In this document: positions 28,702-36,965 of the stretch, in pieces
Layout of the letters: each line of letters opens with the position of its first letter
Numbering within the stretch: position 1 is the stretch's first letter
NCBI GenBank assembly: GCA_029938085.1
Contig: JAPYOS010000008.1
Coordinates: 1-64,000 of the forward strand
From: Oceanospirillaceae bacterium
Lineage (GTDB): Bacteria > Pseudomonadota > Gammaproteobacteria > Pseudomonadales > Balneatricaceae
Length of the DNA stretch: 64,000 bases
Direction of reading: 5' to 3'
The notes under the pieces: generated by a model
What the model was told of the DNA's origin: nothing
The model's database searches: none
The model's input: the letters and a program-made list of their open reading frames with translations, nothing else
Program-made: the position numbers and the translations under genes

Positions 28702-29700
28702 TTACGACTCACTCAGGCAGTGACTATAGGCAAATACCCCGGGGGTGCCACCAGTGTGTAAAAACAAGACGCGATCTGATGGATAAAAATAGCCATGACG
28801 CACTAAATCTAACAGCCCAGCAAAGGCTTTTCCGGAATAAACAGGATCAAGCAATAGCCCCTCTAAACTCGCGGCTAAACGTAAGGCTTCAACCATTTGC
28901 TGGGTAGGCTGACCATAGCCAGCACCATAATATTGGTCAAAACAAATGACATGATCTTCATGCAAGTGAGGTTGTGACAAGCGATCTTGCACCTCATGCA
29001 CCAACGCCAATACTTTGCTGCATTGTTCTTCGCTAGAACGGCTCACGGTAATGCCTAATACAGGAATATCCAAGCCCGCCAAGGCCAAACCCGCGAGTAG
29101 GCCCGCTTGAGTACCAGCGCTACCTGTGGCTAAGACAATGGCATTAAAAGTCAGTGACTGGTCTTGCATTTGTTGAGCTAGCTCTAAGCCACAAGCCACA
29201 TAACCCATAGCACCCACGACATTACTGCCCCCCACTGGCATGATGTAAGGCACTTGGCCAGATGCGGTCAGGGTTTGAGCACGTAATGCCATCGCCTCGT
29301 CTAAATTTTGGCCAGCGGGTAATTGATGAACCCGAGCACCTAACAGTTGGTTGAGTAATAAGTTCCCCGAATGCTGATAGTCCGGTTCGCCCAAACCGTC
29401 AACTTGTTCCAAAAACAATTCACAGCCCAAGCCTATCTTTGCTGCAGCAGCGGCGGTTTGACGGGCATGATTAGATTGTACGCCACCCGCTGTAAGCAAC
29501 GTCGTGCCACCTTGTTGTTGCGCATCAGCTAACAAATACTCTAGCTTACGGGTTTTATTACCACCCATGGCCAAGCCCGAACAATCGTCCCGCTTGACCC
29601 ACAACTCAGGGCCCTGGTGCATTTGATTGAGGCGAAGCATAGGCTCTAATGGTGTAGGCCAATGACCCAATTCAAGCTTAGCTAAAGGTATCTTGTGCAT
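28702..29700 (-). CDS. D-cysteine desulfhydrase-like PLP enzyme
   Basis: This 332-residue fold-type II PLP enzyme belongs to the ACC deaminase/D-cysteine desulfhydrase family. The PLP lysine K49 sits in GGNKTRKLEY, preceded by LWVKRDDCSGLAMG, and the phosphate-binding part is GVQSNHARQTAAAAA. Family members release pyruvate, ammonia and sulfide from D-cysteine, or sulfite from L-cysteate (CuyA); the two cannot be separated by eye. It is eight bases after the coiled-coil gene on the same strand, and a split sulfur transporter lies upstream on the other strand. A sulfur role is likely. Confidence 0.82.
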   Translation of the reverse strand: MHKIPLAKLELGHWPTPLEPMLRLNQMHQGPELWVKRDDCSGLAMGGNKTRKLEYLLADAQQQGGTTLLTAGGVQSNHARQTAAAAAKIGLGCELFLEQVDGLGEPDYQHSGNLLLNQLLGARVHQLPAGQNLDEAMALRAQTLTASGQVPYIMPVGGSNVVGAMGYVACGLELAQQMQDQSLTFNAIVLATGSAGTQAGLLAGLALAGLDIPVLGITVSRSSEEQCSKVLALVHEVQDRLSQPHLHEDHVICFDQYYGAGYGQPTQQMVEALRLAASLEGLLLDPVYSGKAFAGLLDLVRHGYFYPSDRVLFLHTGGTPGVFAYSHCLSES

Positions 29701-29707
29701 ATAGGGA

Positions 29708-30910
29708 TTACTCGCCGTAGGCTAAATTCCGTATTTGAGCACGCACTTGATCTAAGCTGCGATTAGTATCGCGGCGAAAACTATCCACAGAATCCAAGGA
29801 TTGCTCCACCATAAATACCCGCTCGTCCATTTGACTGGCATTTTGTTCCAAGGCTGTCACTAGCCTAGTGCTGCTTTCTAGCCTGTTTACCCGTGATGAC
29901 AAAGCATCGGTTTGATCAGCACTGCTTGCAGACTCCAATAACACGGTCATTTCTACCAGCGCTTGCTCGTGTTGTTGCACTGTCAACTCAAAGACAGCCA
30001 GCGCTTGCTCGTGTTGTTGCACTGTCAACTCAAAGACAGCCAGCGTTTGTTGCTGTTGCTGTATCGTTGATTCTAACGCGGCCACATTTTGAGCCTGCTG
30101 TTGTGCCAATTGCGCGTGACCTAAGCTGGTCTTATTTTGATCCGACAATGCCTTTTCGTGAGTTGACACTGTACTCAGTACTTGCGCCAACTTATCTTGC
30201 AATAACACTAGCTTATGCAGTTGGTCCTCTACTTGCTGTACCGCTAGTTGACTTGTATGTGTTACTTTATCCACTTGGGTTTGCTGAGTTTGCAACGCAA
30301 TTTGCTGTTGCTCAAATAGCTGGCCTTGTGATTGTATCTGTTCTTTATGCTGCTTAACCGTGGCAGTATTATTATCGGTGGCTTTTTGGTTTTCTTCTAT
30401 CGCTGGGCGGTTAGTTCGATAAGCCACACCCCATAACTTATCGATCTCTGTATCAAGAAATTTATTGCGCTCTTTGGCACGGTTATCAATGAGTTTGACT
30501 TGAGTTTGTACCACCGTACCCGACTTGTTGGAATTGACGTCGGTCGCCACGACCAAGGCTTCTAGCTCGCCAATACGTTTACGGGCATGGTCCAACTCAC
30601 CTCGCGATACGGTTAATAACAAATCGACGTCGGTTAACTTGTTATAGGCCCAATAGCCCCCACCCACCACGGTCAACAGCATCAGCAACACTAGGGTCCA
30701 AAGCGTACCACTGGTTTTACCCACCGCTGGTAGCGTATGACTAGGTTGAGCCGCGCGAGACGTAGCGACATGTCGCGTAGGTTGGCGTGGGATGGCTGCT
30801 TCGCCCCGACTGGCGCTAGGTGCAGCTTTGGAGTGCTTCGTCGTCGCTTTAATTTCGTCAGAATCGGGCATTAAACTAGGCAAATCACCGAAGTCATCAT
30901 TTCTGGGCAT
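29708..30910 (-). CDS. Single-pass membrane coiled-coil protein, function unknown
   Basis: I do not recognise this 400-residue protein. A disordered N-terminus of about 65 residues, rich in Ser, Thr and Pro, precedes one membrane helix (LWTLVLLMLLTVVGGGYWAY). The remainder is a long Gln-rich coiled coil, probably periplasmic. Near residues 290-320 a 14-residue unit containing QQHEQALAVFELTV is repeated in tandem, encoded by a perfect 42-bp DNA duplication. The gene is eight bases upstream of the D-cysteine desulfhydrase-like gene. It could be an envelope scaffold; no enzymatic motif is seen. Confidence 0.75.
   Translation of the reverse strand: MPRNDDFGDLPSLMPDSDEIKATTKHSKAAPSASRGEAAIPRQPTRHVATSRAAQPSHTLPAVGKTSGTLWTLVLLMLLTVVGGGYWAYNKLTDVDLLLTVSRGELDHARKRIGELEALVVATDVNSNKSGTVVQTQVKLIDNRAKERNKFLDTEIDKLWGVAYRTNRPAIEENQKATDNNTATVKQHKEQIQSQGQLFEQQQIALQTQQTQVDKVTHTSQLAVQQVEDQLHKLVLLQDKLAQVLSTVSTHEKALSDQNKTSLGHAQLAQQQAQNVAALESTIQQQQQTLAVFELTVQQHEQALAVFELTVQQHEQALVEMTVLLESASSADQTDALSSRVNRLESSTRLVTALEQNASQMDERVFMVEQSLDSVDSFRRDTNRSLDQVRAQIRNLAYGE
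29956..30039. repeat. Perfect 42-bp tandem duplication inside the coiled-coil gene
   Basis: Positions 29956-29997 and 29998-30039 are identical by eye, and the next bases begin a third, diverged copy. The unit length is a multiple of three, so the frame is kept and 14 residues are duplicated. Identity at silent positions implies a recent event. Confidence 0.9.
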
Positions 30911-31020
30911 CTACAAACTATCCATTTAATTGAAAACAAATTACATAAGCTAAACATAGCACGAACTGGCGCATTTGTTGATACTGAGTTGCTACAGAAC
31001 CCTTAGCTAAGTAGTATTTC

Positions 31021-31036
31021 TTTGGTAAATACCAAA
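31021..31036. repeat. Small inverted repeat upstream of the yeeE-type genes
   Basis: TTTGGT and ACCAAA flank AAAT just 18 bases before the -35 element of the yeeE-type promoter. It could be an operator half of a sulfur-responsive regulator, but no regulator gene is adjacent. Confidence 0.35.
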
Positions 31037-31053
31037 AAAGGCCTAATCATTAA

Positions 31054-31082
31054 TTGACAGAGGTCATTTTTTGACTCATAAT
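31054..31082 (+). promoter_or_regulatory. Sigma-70 promoter of the split YeeE/YedE operon
   Basis: TTGACA at 31054-31059 and CATAAT at 31077-31082 are separated by 17 bases, matching the consensus in 11 of 12 positions. The first yeeE-type ATG is 35 bases downstream of the -10. Confidence 0.75.
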
Positions 31083-31116
31083 TGAATTAGTTATTACTAA
31101 TATACAAGGATCTAAC

Positions 31117-31536
31117 ATGCTTGAAGCACTCCCCTCTCAAGCCCTTTTTGGCGGCATCTTAATCGGCATCAGTGCCGCTCTACTGCTTGCCTTTAATGGT
31201 CGCATTGCCGGCATTAGCGGCATTCTCTACAACCTATTGTTCAACCCACTCAGTGGTGCAGAGCGCGGTTGGCGCATCGCCTTTTTGGTGGGTCTAGTGG
31301 CTGGCGGTTACTTCATGTTACCGGTTGAATTTGAGTTACGCCAAGGCTACTCACAATGGCTGTTAATTGCCTCAGGTTTAGCGGTAGGTATTGGCACGCG
31401 CATCGGCAACGGCTGCACCAGCGGCCATGGCGTTTGCGGCATCGGCCTAATGGCTGGCCGCTCCGTTGTTGCCACCGTGACCTTTATGGCCGCTGGCATC
31501 ATCACTGTTACCATTTTACGCCAGTTTATCGGCTAG
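31117..31536 (+). CDS. YeeE/YedE family transporter, N-terminal half
   Basis: This 139-residue membrane protein matches half of a YeeE/YedE transporter, a family that takes up thiosulfate or other sulfur compounds. It has about four hydrophobic helices and the conserved Cys motif GNGCTSGHGVCG, whose cysteines line the thiosulfate path in characterised YeeE. The gene starts 35 bases after a strong promoter, with AAGGA before the ATG. Its partner half starts 11 bases after its stop. Split forms of this kind are widespread and often near sulfide-related enzymes. Confidence 0.9.
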   Translation: MLEALPSQALFGGILIGISAALLLAFNGRIAGISGILYNLLFNPLSGAERGWRIAFLVGLVAGGYFMLPVEFELRQGYSQWLLIASGLAVGIGTRIGNGCTSGHGVCGIGLMAGRSVVATVTFMAAGIITVTILRQFIG

Positions 31537-31547
31537 GAACTAGACTC

Positions 31548-31958
31548 ATGCAACGTATAATTATCGCTTTAATCTCTAGCCTAATCTTTGGTGCAGGTTT
31601 GGTTATTTCCGAAATGGTTAACCCCACCAAAGTACAGGATTTCTTAGACCTGTTTGGCAACTGGGACTCTAGTCTCGCTTTTGTTATGGGTGGCGCGGTC
31701 GCAGTGACTCTGGTCACTTCTCGCTTCATTCTCAAGCGCAAAACACCAATTTTTGCCGATCGTTTTTACATGGCTGTAAAAACCAGCATCGATGCGCGTT
31801 TGGTTTTAGGTGCGAGCCTATTTGGCTTAGGTTGGGGTTTAAGTGGCTACTGCCCAGGCCCTGGCATACTCAACGCCATGATCAACCCAGCTGAAGCCGT
31901 GGTGTTTTTGCCCGCCTTAATCATCGGTGGTTGGATAGGCCAACGTTACGCCGCATAG
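31548..31958 (+). CDS. YeeE/YedE family transporter, C-terminal half
   Basis: The 136-residue protein supplies the second half of the transporter. It starts with a membrane helix (IIALISSLIFGAGLVISEM) and has the second signature, FGLGWGLSGYCPGPGILN, with its conserved Cys. The ATG at 31548 follows the first half by 11 bases; a longer in-frame reading upstream overlaps that gene and has no membrane character. The two halves probably assemble as one channel. Substrate (thiosulfate, sulfide or polysulfide) is inferred only from the family. Confidence 0.9.
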   Translation: MQRIIIALISSLIFGAGLVISEMVNPTKVQDFLDLFGNWDSSLAFVMGGAVAVTLVTSRFILKRKTPIFADRFYMAVKTSIDARLVLGASLFGLGWGLSGYCPGPGILNAMINPAEAVVFLPALIIGGWIGQRYAA

Positions 31959-31964
31959 ATTAGC

Positions 31965-32288
31965 CTACCGGGTTAACAAGCCGTCCATGCGGCTAATGCT
32001 ACCCATTAAGCCTTTAGTGGTACCGTCTAGGTCCCTAAAGGCTTCTTCGGCCATTGGGTAGATGCCGCTCTTGGTAGGTATCTCCCCTTCACGCTCTGCC
32101 AAATAGCTCAGCCGTGGTATAAAAATCCACTGCAGCCATTCCCCAAAACCCATTAAGTCGCAACAGAATGGCTCGGTACTCAAGAGCGCATCCTCCGACG
32201 GCGCAATATCACTCCACAGCCCTAATGTTTGCAGTTCTAATTGTAAAATGCCGAGTTCTCGAAGAACGTCTTGGTGCAAACTGGCCAT
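31965..32288 (-). CDS. YqcC family protein
   Basis: This 107-residue acidic protein matches the YqcC family: a helical N-terminus (LRELGILQLELQTLGLW), the region STEPFCCDLMGFGEWLQWIFIPRL, and a C-terminal helical part. E. coli YqcC has no assigned function and is often encoded near the pseudouridine synthase truC, which is not here. It is convergent with the YeeE-type pair, with six bases between the stops. Confidence 0.82.
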   Translation of the reverse strand: MASLHQDVLRELGILQLELQTLGLWSDIAPSEDALLSTEPFCCDLMGFGEWLQWIFIPRLSYLAEREGEIPTKSGIYPMAEEAFRDLDGTTKGLMGSISRMDGLLTR

Positions 32289-32436
32289 GGAAAATAGTAC
32301 CCTAGGGAAACGGATACTTAGTCTACCTGAGTAAAGGGTAAATGGTTAGCTCATATGGCTGCTATTGGTCCGCCAAACAGTACAGCACGGCGTACGTACC
32401 TTATAGAGACCACCAACCCACTGCTGACCAATCACA

Positions 32437-33684
32437 CTAAAACTGGTAGTTAAGCATACTTAAAGTCAAACTGTAGCTGGTTTGTGGCCCAGATGGGCTG
32501 TACTGACCAAGCTTACCAGATGCCGTATTACCAAGGTTAAATGACAGCCTTAACTCATCTGTAAACTTGTAACTGACACCCAGACTGTCACTATACGAAC
32601 CATCGGTTGCGCTATACAAATGTGTTAGAGAGGCGGTAATGCCCGTTTGGTACATATCACTCCAGCGCAAGCTGGACGCCACATACATTTGCCCAGCAAG
32701 GTAAGTCTCTACTGTACCGGCAGCCGCCAACGCTAACCATTGGCTAGTATTATTTTGCCAATGGGCTTGGCTGTAGCCCAAGCCATTGTAGTACCACTGG
32801 CCGCTAGCGCTAATTTTGTAATCATCGGCGTCGGATAAGGTGTAACTGCCGCCTAAGGTGGCTTGCTGCAACAAGTCTTGGCTGCGATCACTGGCAACGG
32901 CGTTAGCATCGAGGGCGTCACTGACCACACCATGATGCAGCACATACTCGCCGTACCATTTACCCCACGGCTCGAGTTGAGCAACGGTCAGGGCGATACT
33001 GTTTTGGCCATCGTTTTTAGACACCAGCCCAACACTGACTTCTGCAGAATCCACTAGCCACTCGCCCTTTAGGGCAACATCGTAGTGGCCCTTTTGATCA
33101 TCAATAATGTAGACATAATAATTATTTGTCGCTTGAGGCCAGTGTAGTTTAATCGCATCGGTACCTTTACGGCCGGCTTCAGGGTCTCTGGAGTCTACTC
33201 GGTCAGAGCTAATTAAATCTGCAGGGCTGTAATAAACGCCAGCACCCCAATGCAGGGTTTGACGGCCAGTACGGGTGTACACTTTGTCTAAAAAACTGGC
33301 GTCAACAAAACCCTCTCTTAGGCTTATGCTGGCCTTGTCTTGATTAATATCATAGTCTGTCTTAAGCAGTAGTCGATAAGCAGGCTGAGGTCGAACACCT
33401 ATGCTTATTACGCCGCCCGCTGTGACCTTAGTTTTAGTTTGGATGGCGCGTGATGCTGCATTAACGATGCTATGTTTTGCTTTTACCGCAAAACTTCCCG
33501 TAACGGTCACGGGCTCGCCTGCGGTGAGAAAATCCTGTGCAAGGTCCACTTGATCAATGGTTGACTGCTCAATCAATCCGTCTCCACCAAAAAGGCTGGC
33601 ATCGTCAAACAGTTCGTCTCCAGCATACGCAGATGCAGCCGTTGTTAGGCCTGTAATCACCACCAATGAAACTGCTGTTTTCAT
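32437..33684 (-). CDS. Putative outer-membrane beta-barrel protein
   Basis: The 415-residue protein has a signal peptide (MKTAVSLVVITGLTTAASAYA). Alternating polar/hydrophobic strands follow through the rest of the protein, ending in MLNYQF with the C-terminal Phe typical of outer-membrane barrels. Recognisable parts are RTGRQTLHWGAGVYYSP and YKFTDELRLSFNLGN. I cannot name the family. The ATG at 33684 has AGGAG about seven bases upstream. It lies 26 bases after a LolA-like gene and is divergent from an ABC transporter, suggesting an outer-membrane exit or acceptor. Confidence 0.78.
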   Translation of the reverse strand: MKTAVSLVVITGLTTAASAYAGDELFDDASLFGGDGLIEQSTIDQVDLAQDFLTAGEPVTVTGSFAVKAKHSIVNAASRAIQTKTKVTAGGVISIGVRPQPAYRLLLKTDYDINQDKASISLREGFVDASFLDKVYTRTGRQTLHWGAGVYYSPADLISSDRVDSRDPEAGRKGTDAIKLHWPQATNNYYVYIIDDQKGHYDVALKGEWLVDSAEVSVGLVSKNDGQNSIALTVAQLEPWGKWYGEYVLHHGVVSDALDANAVASDRSQDLLQQATLGGSYTLSDADDYKISASGQWYYNGLGYSQAHWQNNTSQWLALAAAGTVETYLAGQMYVASSLRWSDMYQTGITASLTHLYSATDGSYSDSLGVSYKFTDELRLSFNLGNTASGKLGQYSPSGPQTSYSLTLSMLNYQF

Positions 33685-33710
33685 GACTATTCTCCTCTGC
33701 ATCATAGCGG

Positions 33711-34460
33711 CTAACGGTTAACTCGTTCTACATAGGCTTTAGTGAAGGTTGAATCGGACAAGAGTGCTGTGCTCACTTGATCAAATATAAACGTGGTTTT
33801 ATTGCCAATAATCACTTCGTCTACAAAAATACGTTTGGTGGCAACATAAATATCACCTGATTTAGTGAAAGAAGGAAAATACACACTGCGCACCAACTGA
33901 TCACTAAGGCTATATTCCTGTGTTTTTAGAATAAGGTTAGGTTGTTTTAATACGTACAAGACCTTTTTAGGAAAGGTGACCTCTTCATGTTTAGCTTCTA
34001 GGGTGAGCACATACACCGGATACTGGCCAAGTTGGCTATCGACTTGATTCACTACGCTGTAATCATTACCTAGGCTAGATCGTTTAAAATCTGAGTTACG
34101 GGCACTAGAGCCGTCAAAACGATCTTTCATGGACTGATGGGAAAACTTGCGACTTTCCGGATCATAAAACCACAACTCATCTTCAATACGTAGGTAACCC
34201 TGGCCCGTTTTATAGCTTGGTTCCTGAAACAGCATTAAAAAAGTATCATTGCGATCACGCCGAAACATACGAACCACTCGTTTGTCTGTGCCTTCATCGA
34301 CATCTTCTTTTATCATGGTAGCCACCATGGACACGTCTACATCATGACGATTGGTATTGTCATCTATACTCCGTAGGATCGCGTTTTCGGCCATAGACAA
34401 TGGCGAAAACAACGCAACAAGCAGCACTAAAACAGTGTTAAATTGCATCTTTAGGGTCAT
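33711..34460 (-). CDS. LolA-like outer-membrane lipoprotein-sorting protein
   Basis: This 249-residue protein has a signal peptide (LVLLVALFSPLSMAEN) and the features of the COG2834 outer-membrane lipoprotein-sorting group: SYKTGQGYLRIEDELWFYDPESR and the region following it, DRFDGSSARNSDFKRSSLG. Such proteins share the LolA half-barrel and carry hydrophobic cargo through the periplasm, often with MacB/FtsX-type permeases. The start at 34460 has AGGA seven bases upstream. It is divergent from the ABC genes across about 176 bases. Cargo (lipoprotein or lipid) is unknown. Confidence 0.85.
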   Translation of the reverse strand: MTLKMQFNTVLVLLVALFSPLSMAENAILRSIDDNTNRHDVDVSMVATMIKEDVDEGTDKRVVRMFRRDRNDTFLMLFQEPSYKTGQGYLRIEDELWFYDPESRKFSHQSMKDRFDGSSARNSDFKRSSLGNDYSVVNQVDSQLGQYPVYVLTLEAKHEEVTFPKKVLYVLKQPNLILKTQEYSLSDQLVRSVYFPSFTKSGDIYVATKRIFVDEVIIGNKTTFIFDQVSTALLSDSTFTKAYVERVNR

Positions 34461-34636
34461 ACAAAATCCTATTTGATCAAAAATATATTGAACCAATATA
34501 ACTCAAGCCGAGCCAACAATAGGGCCTATTTACACATTATTGACAGTATTTACGAACACTTTACTGAATTTTCTCTTAACTAAACAGTGGCTCATTTGGC
34601 ATACTTAAGGTCAATTATTCGCCCTTGGAGTTTTTC

Positions 34637-35353
34637 ATGTCGTTTATCGATTTTCAACAAGTCCACAAAACCTACCCCTTGGGTAAAACCGAAGTGCATG
34701 CATTACGTGGTGTGAGTCTGCAGGTTGATGAAGGTGATTTTGTGACTATAAGTGGGCCATCGGGTTCGGGCAAGTCAACCATACTTAATATGATTGGTTG
34801 TATCGATACGCCCACTCAAGGCGACGTCATCATCGACGGCATTGCTACCTCGACCCTAAACGACAAGCAAATCACATGTTTACGCCACCAAAAATTAGGC
34901 TTTATATTCCAAAACTTCAACCTTATTCCGGTATTAAGCGTGTACGAAAACGTAGAGTTTCCACTGTTATTGGGCGCCGGTAAAAACGATCCATATGCCA
35001 GTTGGTCCGCCCAAGAAAAACGCCAATGGGTGCAACACTTATTACAAGAAGTTGGATTAGGGGACTACGCCAATCGAAAACCTGCAGAATTATCCGGTGG
35101 TCAACGGCAACGGGTTGCCATTGCTCGCGCCTTAGCCACTAAACCTGTACTTGTATTGGCCGATGAACCCACAGCCAACTTAGATTCTAAAACCGGCGAT
35201 CAAATTATTACACTGATGCGTGACATGAACCAAAGCTTAGGCACCACCTTTGTATTTTCCAGCCATGATCCACAAGTGCTCGATGTGGCCGACCACGTGG
35301 TGAAAATCATCGATGGCCAAGTGGACGCAGACTACAGAACCCGTACCCTTTGA
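34637..35353 (+). CDS. ABC transporter ATP-binding protein (LolD/MacB/FtsE type)
   Basis: This 238-residue ATPase belongs to the group that pairs with FtsX-like permeases. It has Walker A GPSGSGKST, Q-loop in FIFQNFNLIPVLSVYENV, the signature LSGGQRQRVAIARALA, Walker B VLVLADEP, and the H-loop in FSSHDP. The ATG at 34637 has GGAG about six bases upstream; the TTG at 34625 is less likely. The permease gene begins 10 bases after the stop. With two permeases following, it probably drives extraction of a lipid or lipoprotein from the inner membrane. Confidence 0.92.
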   Translation: MSFIDFQQVHKTYPLGKTEVHALRGVSLQVDEGDFVTISGPSGSGKSTILNMIGCIDTPTQGDVIIDGIATSTLNDKQITCLRHQKLGFIFQNFNLIPVLSVYENVEFPLLLGAGKNDPYASWSAQEKRQWVQHLLQEVGLGDYANRKPAELSGGQRQRVAIARALATKPVLVLADEPTANLDSKTGDQIITLMRDMNQSLGTTFVFSSHDPQVLDVADHVVKIIDGQVDADYRTRTL

Positions 35354-35363
35354 GGACATGAGT

Positions 35364-36920
35364 ATGTTAGCAAAACTGGCCGTACGAAACTTACTCCAAC
35401 ACCGATCAAAGAGTTTGATTGTGGGTGCATTAATGGCTCTTGGTGTGGCCTTACTGGTGGTAGGCAACTCCATTATGGTGTCGCTAGATAACAAGATGGA
35501 AGCCAGCTTTACTCACGAATATAGCGGCGATTTATTTATTTATCCAGACAAAAAAGCGATCGAACTTCAAACTAAAAAGCCATCTATAAACCGGAAAAAG
35601 CAGACTGCGGACGCCAATCGTTCAGGCCCTCAAGGCGCTGAAAGCAACGCAGATGAACAAGACAATACCAGTATTTTTCGTAGCTTTGGCAGTGGTAAAA
35701 AAACCGTATTGCCAGACTATACAATCAATAGAGACGACCTGTTGGCGCTGCCTTACATCGATCAGATTTCTCCTCAAACCGTGGGCATGGGCCGCATTGA
35801 AAACGGCCTAGGCGCGCAAACTGTGAGTCTATTTTGGGGAGTGGACCCTGATGCATGGAAACAGCTAGGCTTTAGTCAGTACCTCACTTGGCACACAGGC
35901 AATTTTTGGGCTGATGATGAACTAGGCATTGCCATTAATCGCCAAGTGGCCGACGCCTACCAACAAAGTTCGGGGCAAGCACTTAAAGTGGGCGACGAAA
36001 TTCAGGTCTCGGTGAGTGGTGATGCCGGCACCAAAATACGCAGCCTAGTTGTGTCGGGAATATTTTCTTTTCACAGCAACGCTGCACCGCAACTCAACAT
36101 TATGAGTTTGGTTAACTTATCCAGTAGCCAAGCTCTGTTTAGTTTAACCACTGACACTGATTCGGCAAGCCAATTAACCGCTGCCGATGAAGCCTTAATT
36201 ACTAATATTAGTGACGATAGTTTGTTTGCAAATCAATTATTTGTTGCGTCCACCGACCTAGTGATCGATGCCAATCAACTCGAAGCAGAACTGAGCTCCA
36301 GCTTAGCCAGCCACCGTAACCAGACGCAAAACGCGCCACATGAGTTCCACTTTATAACGGTGCAGCTGTCGCAGGGCGAGGATACACTGCAGGCTCAAAC
36401 CCTGTTAGAAACCTGGATCCAAGAAAACGGCCTACCGTGGAAGGTGGGTGATTGGAAACAAGCCGCAGGCTTTATTGCCACCATGGCCAGCAGCATTGGC
36501 TGGATACTTAATGGTGCCATGATTTTGATTGGCGTCATTGCTATTATCATTATTATGAACACCCTCGTTATTTCCGTCACTGAGCGACTCACGGAAATTG
36601 GCACCATGCGAGCTATAGGCGCACAGAAATCCCTTGTGCGCCGACTAATTATTTTAGAAACCCTAGTCTTATCGGTTTCGGCGAGCATTATTGGCATCAT
36701 CATCGGCGCACTGGTTATTGGTTTATTACACTGGATAGGGCTTAATCCACCGGGAGATTTTTTTGCTTTGTTATTGGGGGGTCAGCCACTCTACCCAACG
36801 CTTGCAATACAAGAAACCTTTAACGCGTTATTAATGATGGTGTCAGCCGCATTAGTCGCCAGTTACTACCCCCTGACCATAGCCTTAAAAGTGAACCCTG
36901 TGGTGGCAATGGAAGGCTGA
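35364..36920 (+). CDS. FtsX-like ABC permease (first)
   Basis: The 518-residue protein is a MacB/LolC-type permease: one membrane helix near the N-terminus (IVGALMALGVALLVVGNSIMV), a large periplasmic domain of about 330 residues, then three helices in the C-terminal FtsX domain, with VTERLTEIGTMRAIGAQKS between the first two. The start at 35364 has GAGG eight bases upstream; the ATG six bases earlier is too close to it. The periplasmic domain contains a hydrophilic Lys/Asn/Gln insert near residues 70-105. It is followed by a second permease after 45 bases. Confidence 0.9.
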   Translation: MLAKLAVRNLLQHRSKSLIVGALMALGVALLVVGNSIMVSLDNKMEASFTHEYSGDLFIYPDKKAIELQTKKPSINRKKQTADANRSGPQGAESNADEQDNTSIFRSFGSGKKTVLPDYTINRDDLLALPYIDQISPQTVGMGRIENGLGAQTVSLFWGVDPDAWKQLGFSQYLTWHTGNFWADDELGIAINRQVADAYQQSSGQALKVGDEIQVSVSGDAGTKIRSLVVSGIFSFHSNAAPQLNIMSLVNLSSSQALFSLTTDTDSASQLTAADEALITNISDDSLFANQLFVASTDLVIDANQLEAELSSSLASHRNQTQNAPHEFHFITVQLSQGEDTLQAQTLLETWIQENGLPWKVGDWKQAAGFIATMASSIGWILNGAMILIGVIAIIIIMNTLVISVTERLTEIGTMRAIGAQKSLVRRLIILETLVLSVSASIIGIIIGALVIGLLHWIGLNPPGDFFALLLGGQPLYPTLAIQETFNALLMMVSAALVASYYPLTIALKVNPVVAMEG

Positions 36921-36965
36921 TCTCGCCTTTTAATGCCTATACACAATAAGTTTAGGAAACCTAAC

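Noticed and set aside
28702-29700. Assignment as L-cysteate sulfo-lyase (CuyA)
   Set aside because: The family motifs do not separate CuyA from D-cysteine desulfhydrase by eye, and no sulfonate genes are adjacent.
34540-34568. TTGACA upstream of the ABC ATPase as a sigma-70 promoter
   Set aside because: No acceptable -10 hexamer occurs at 16-18 bases downstream.
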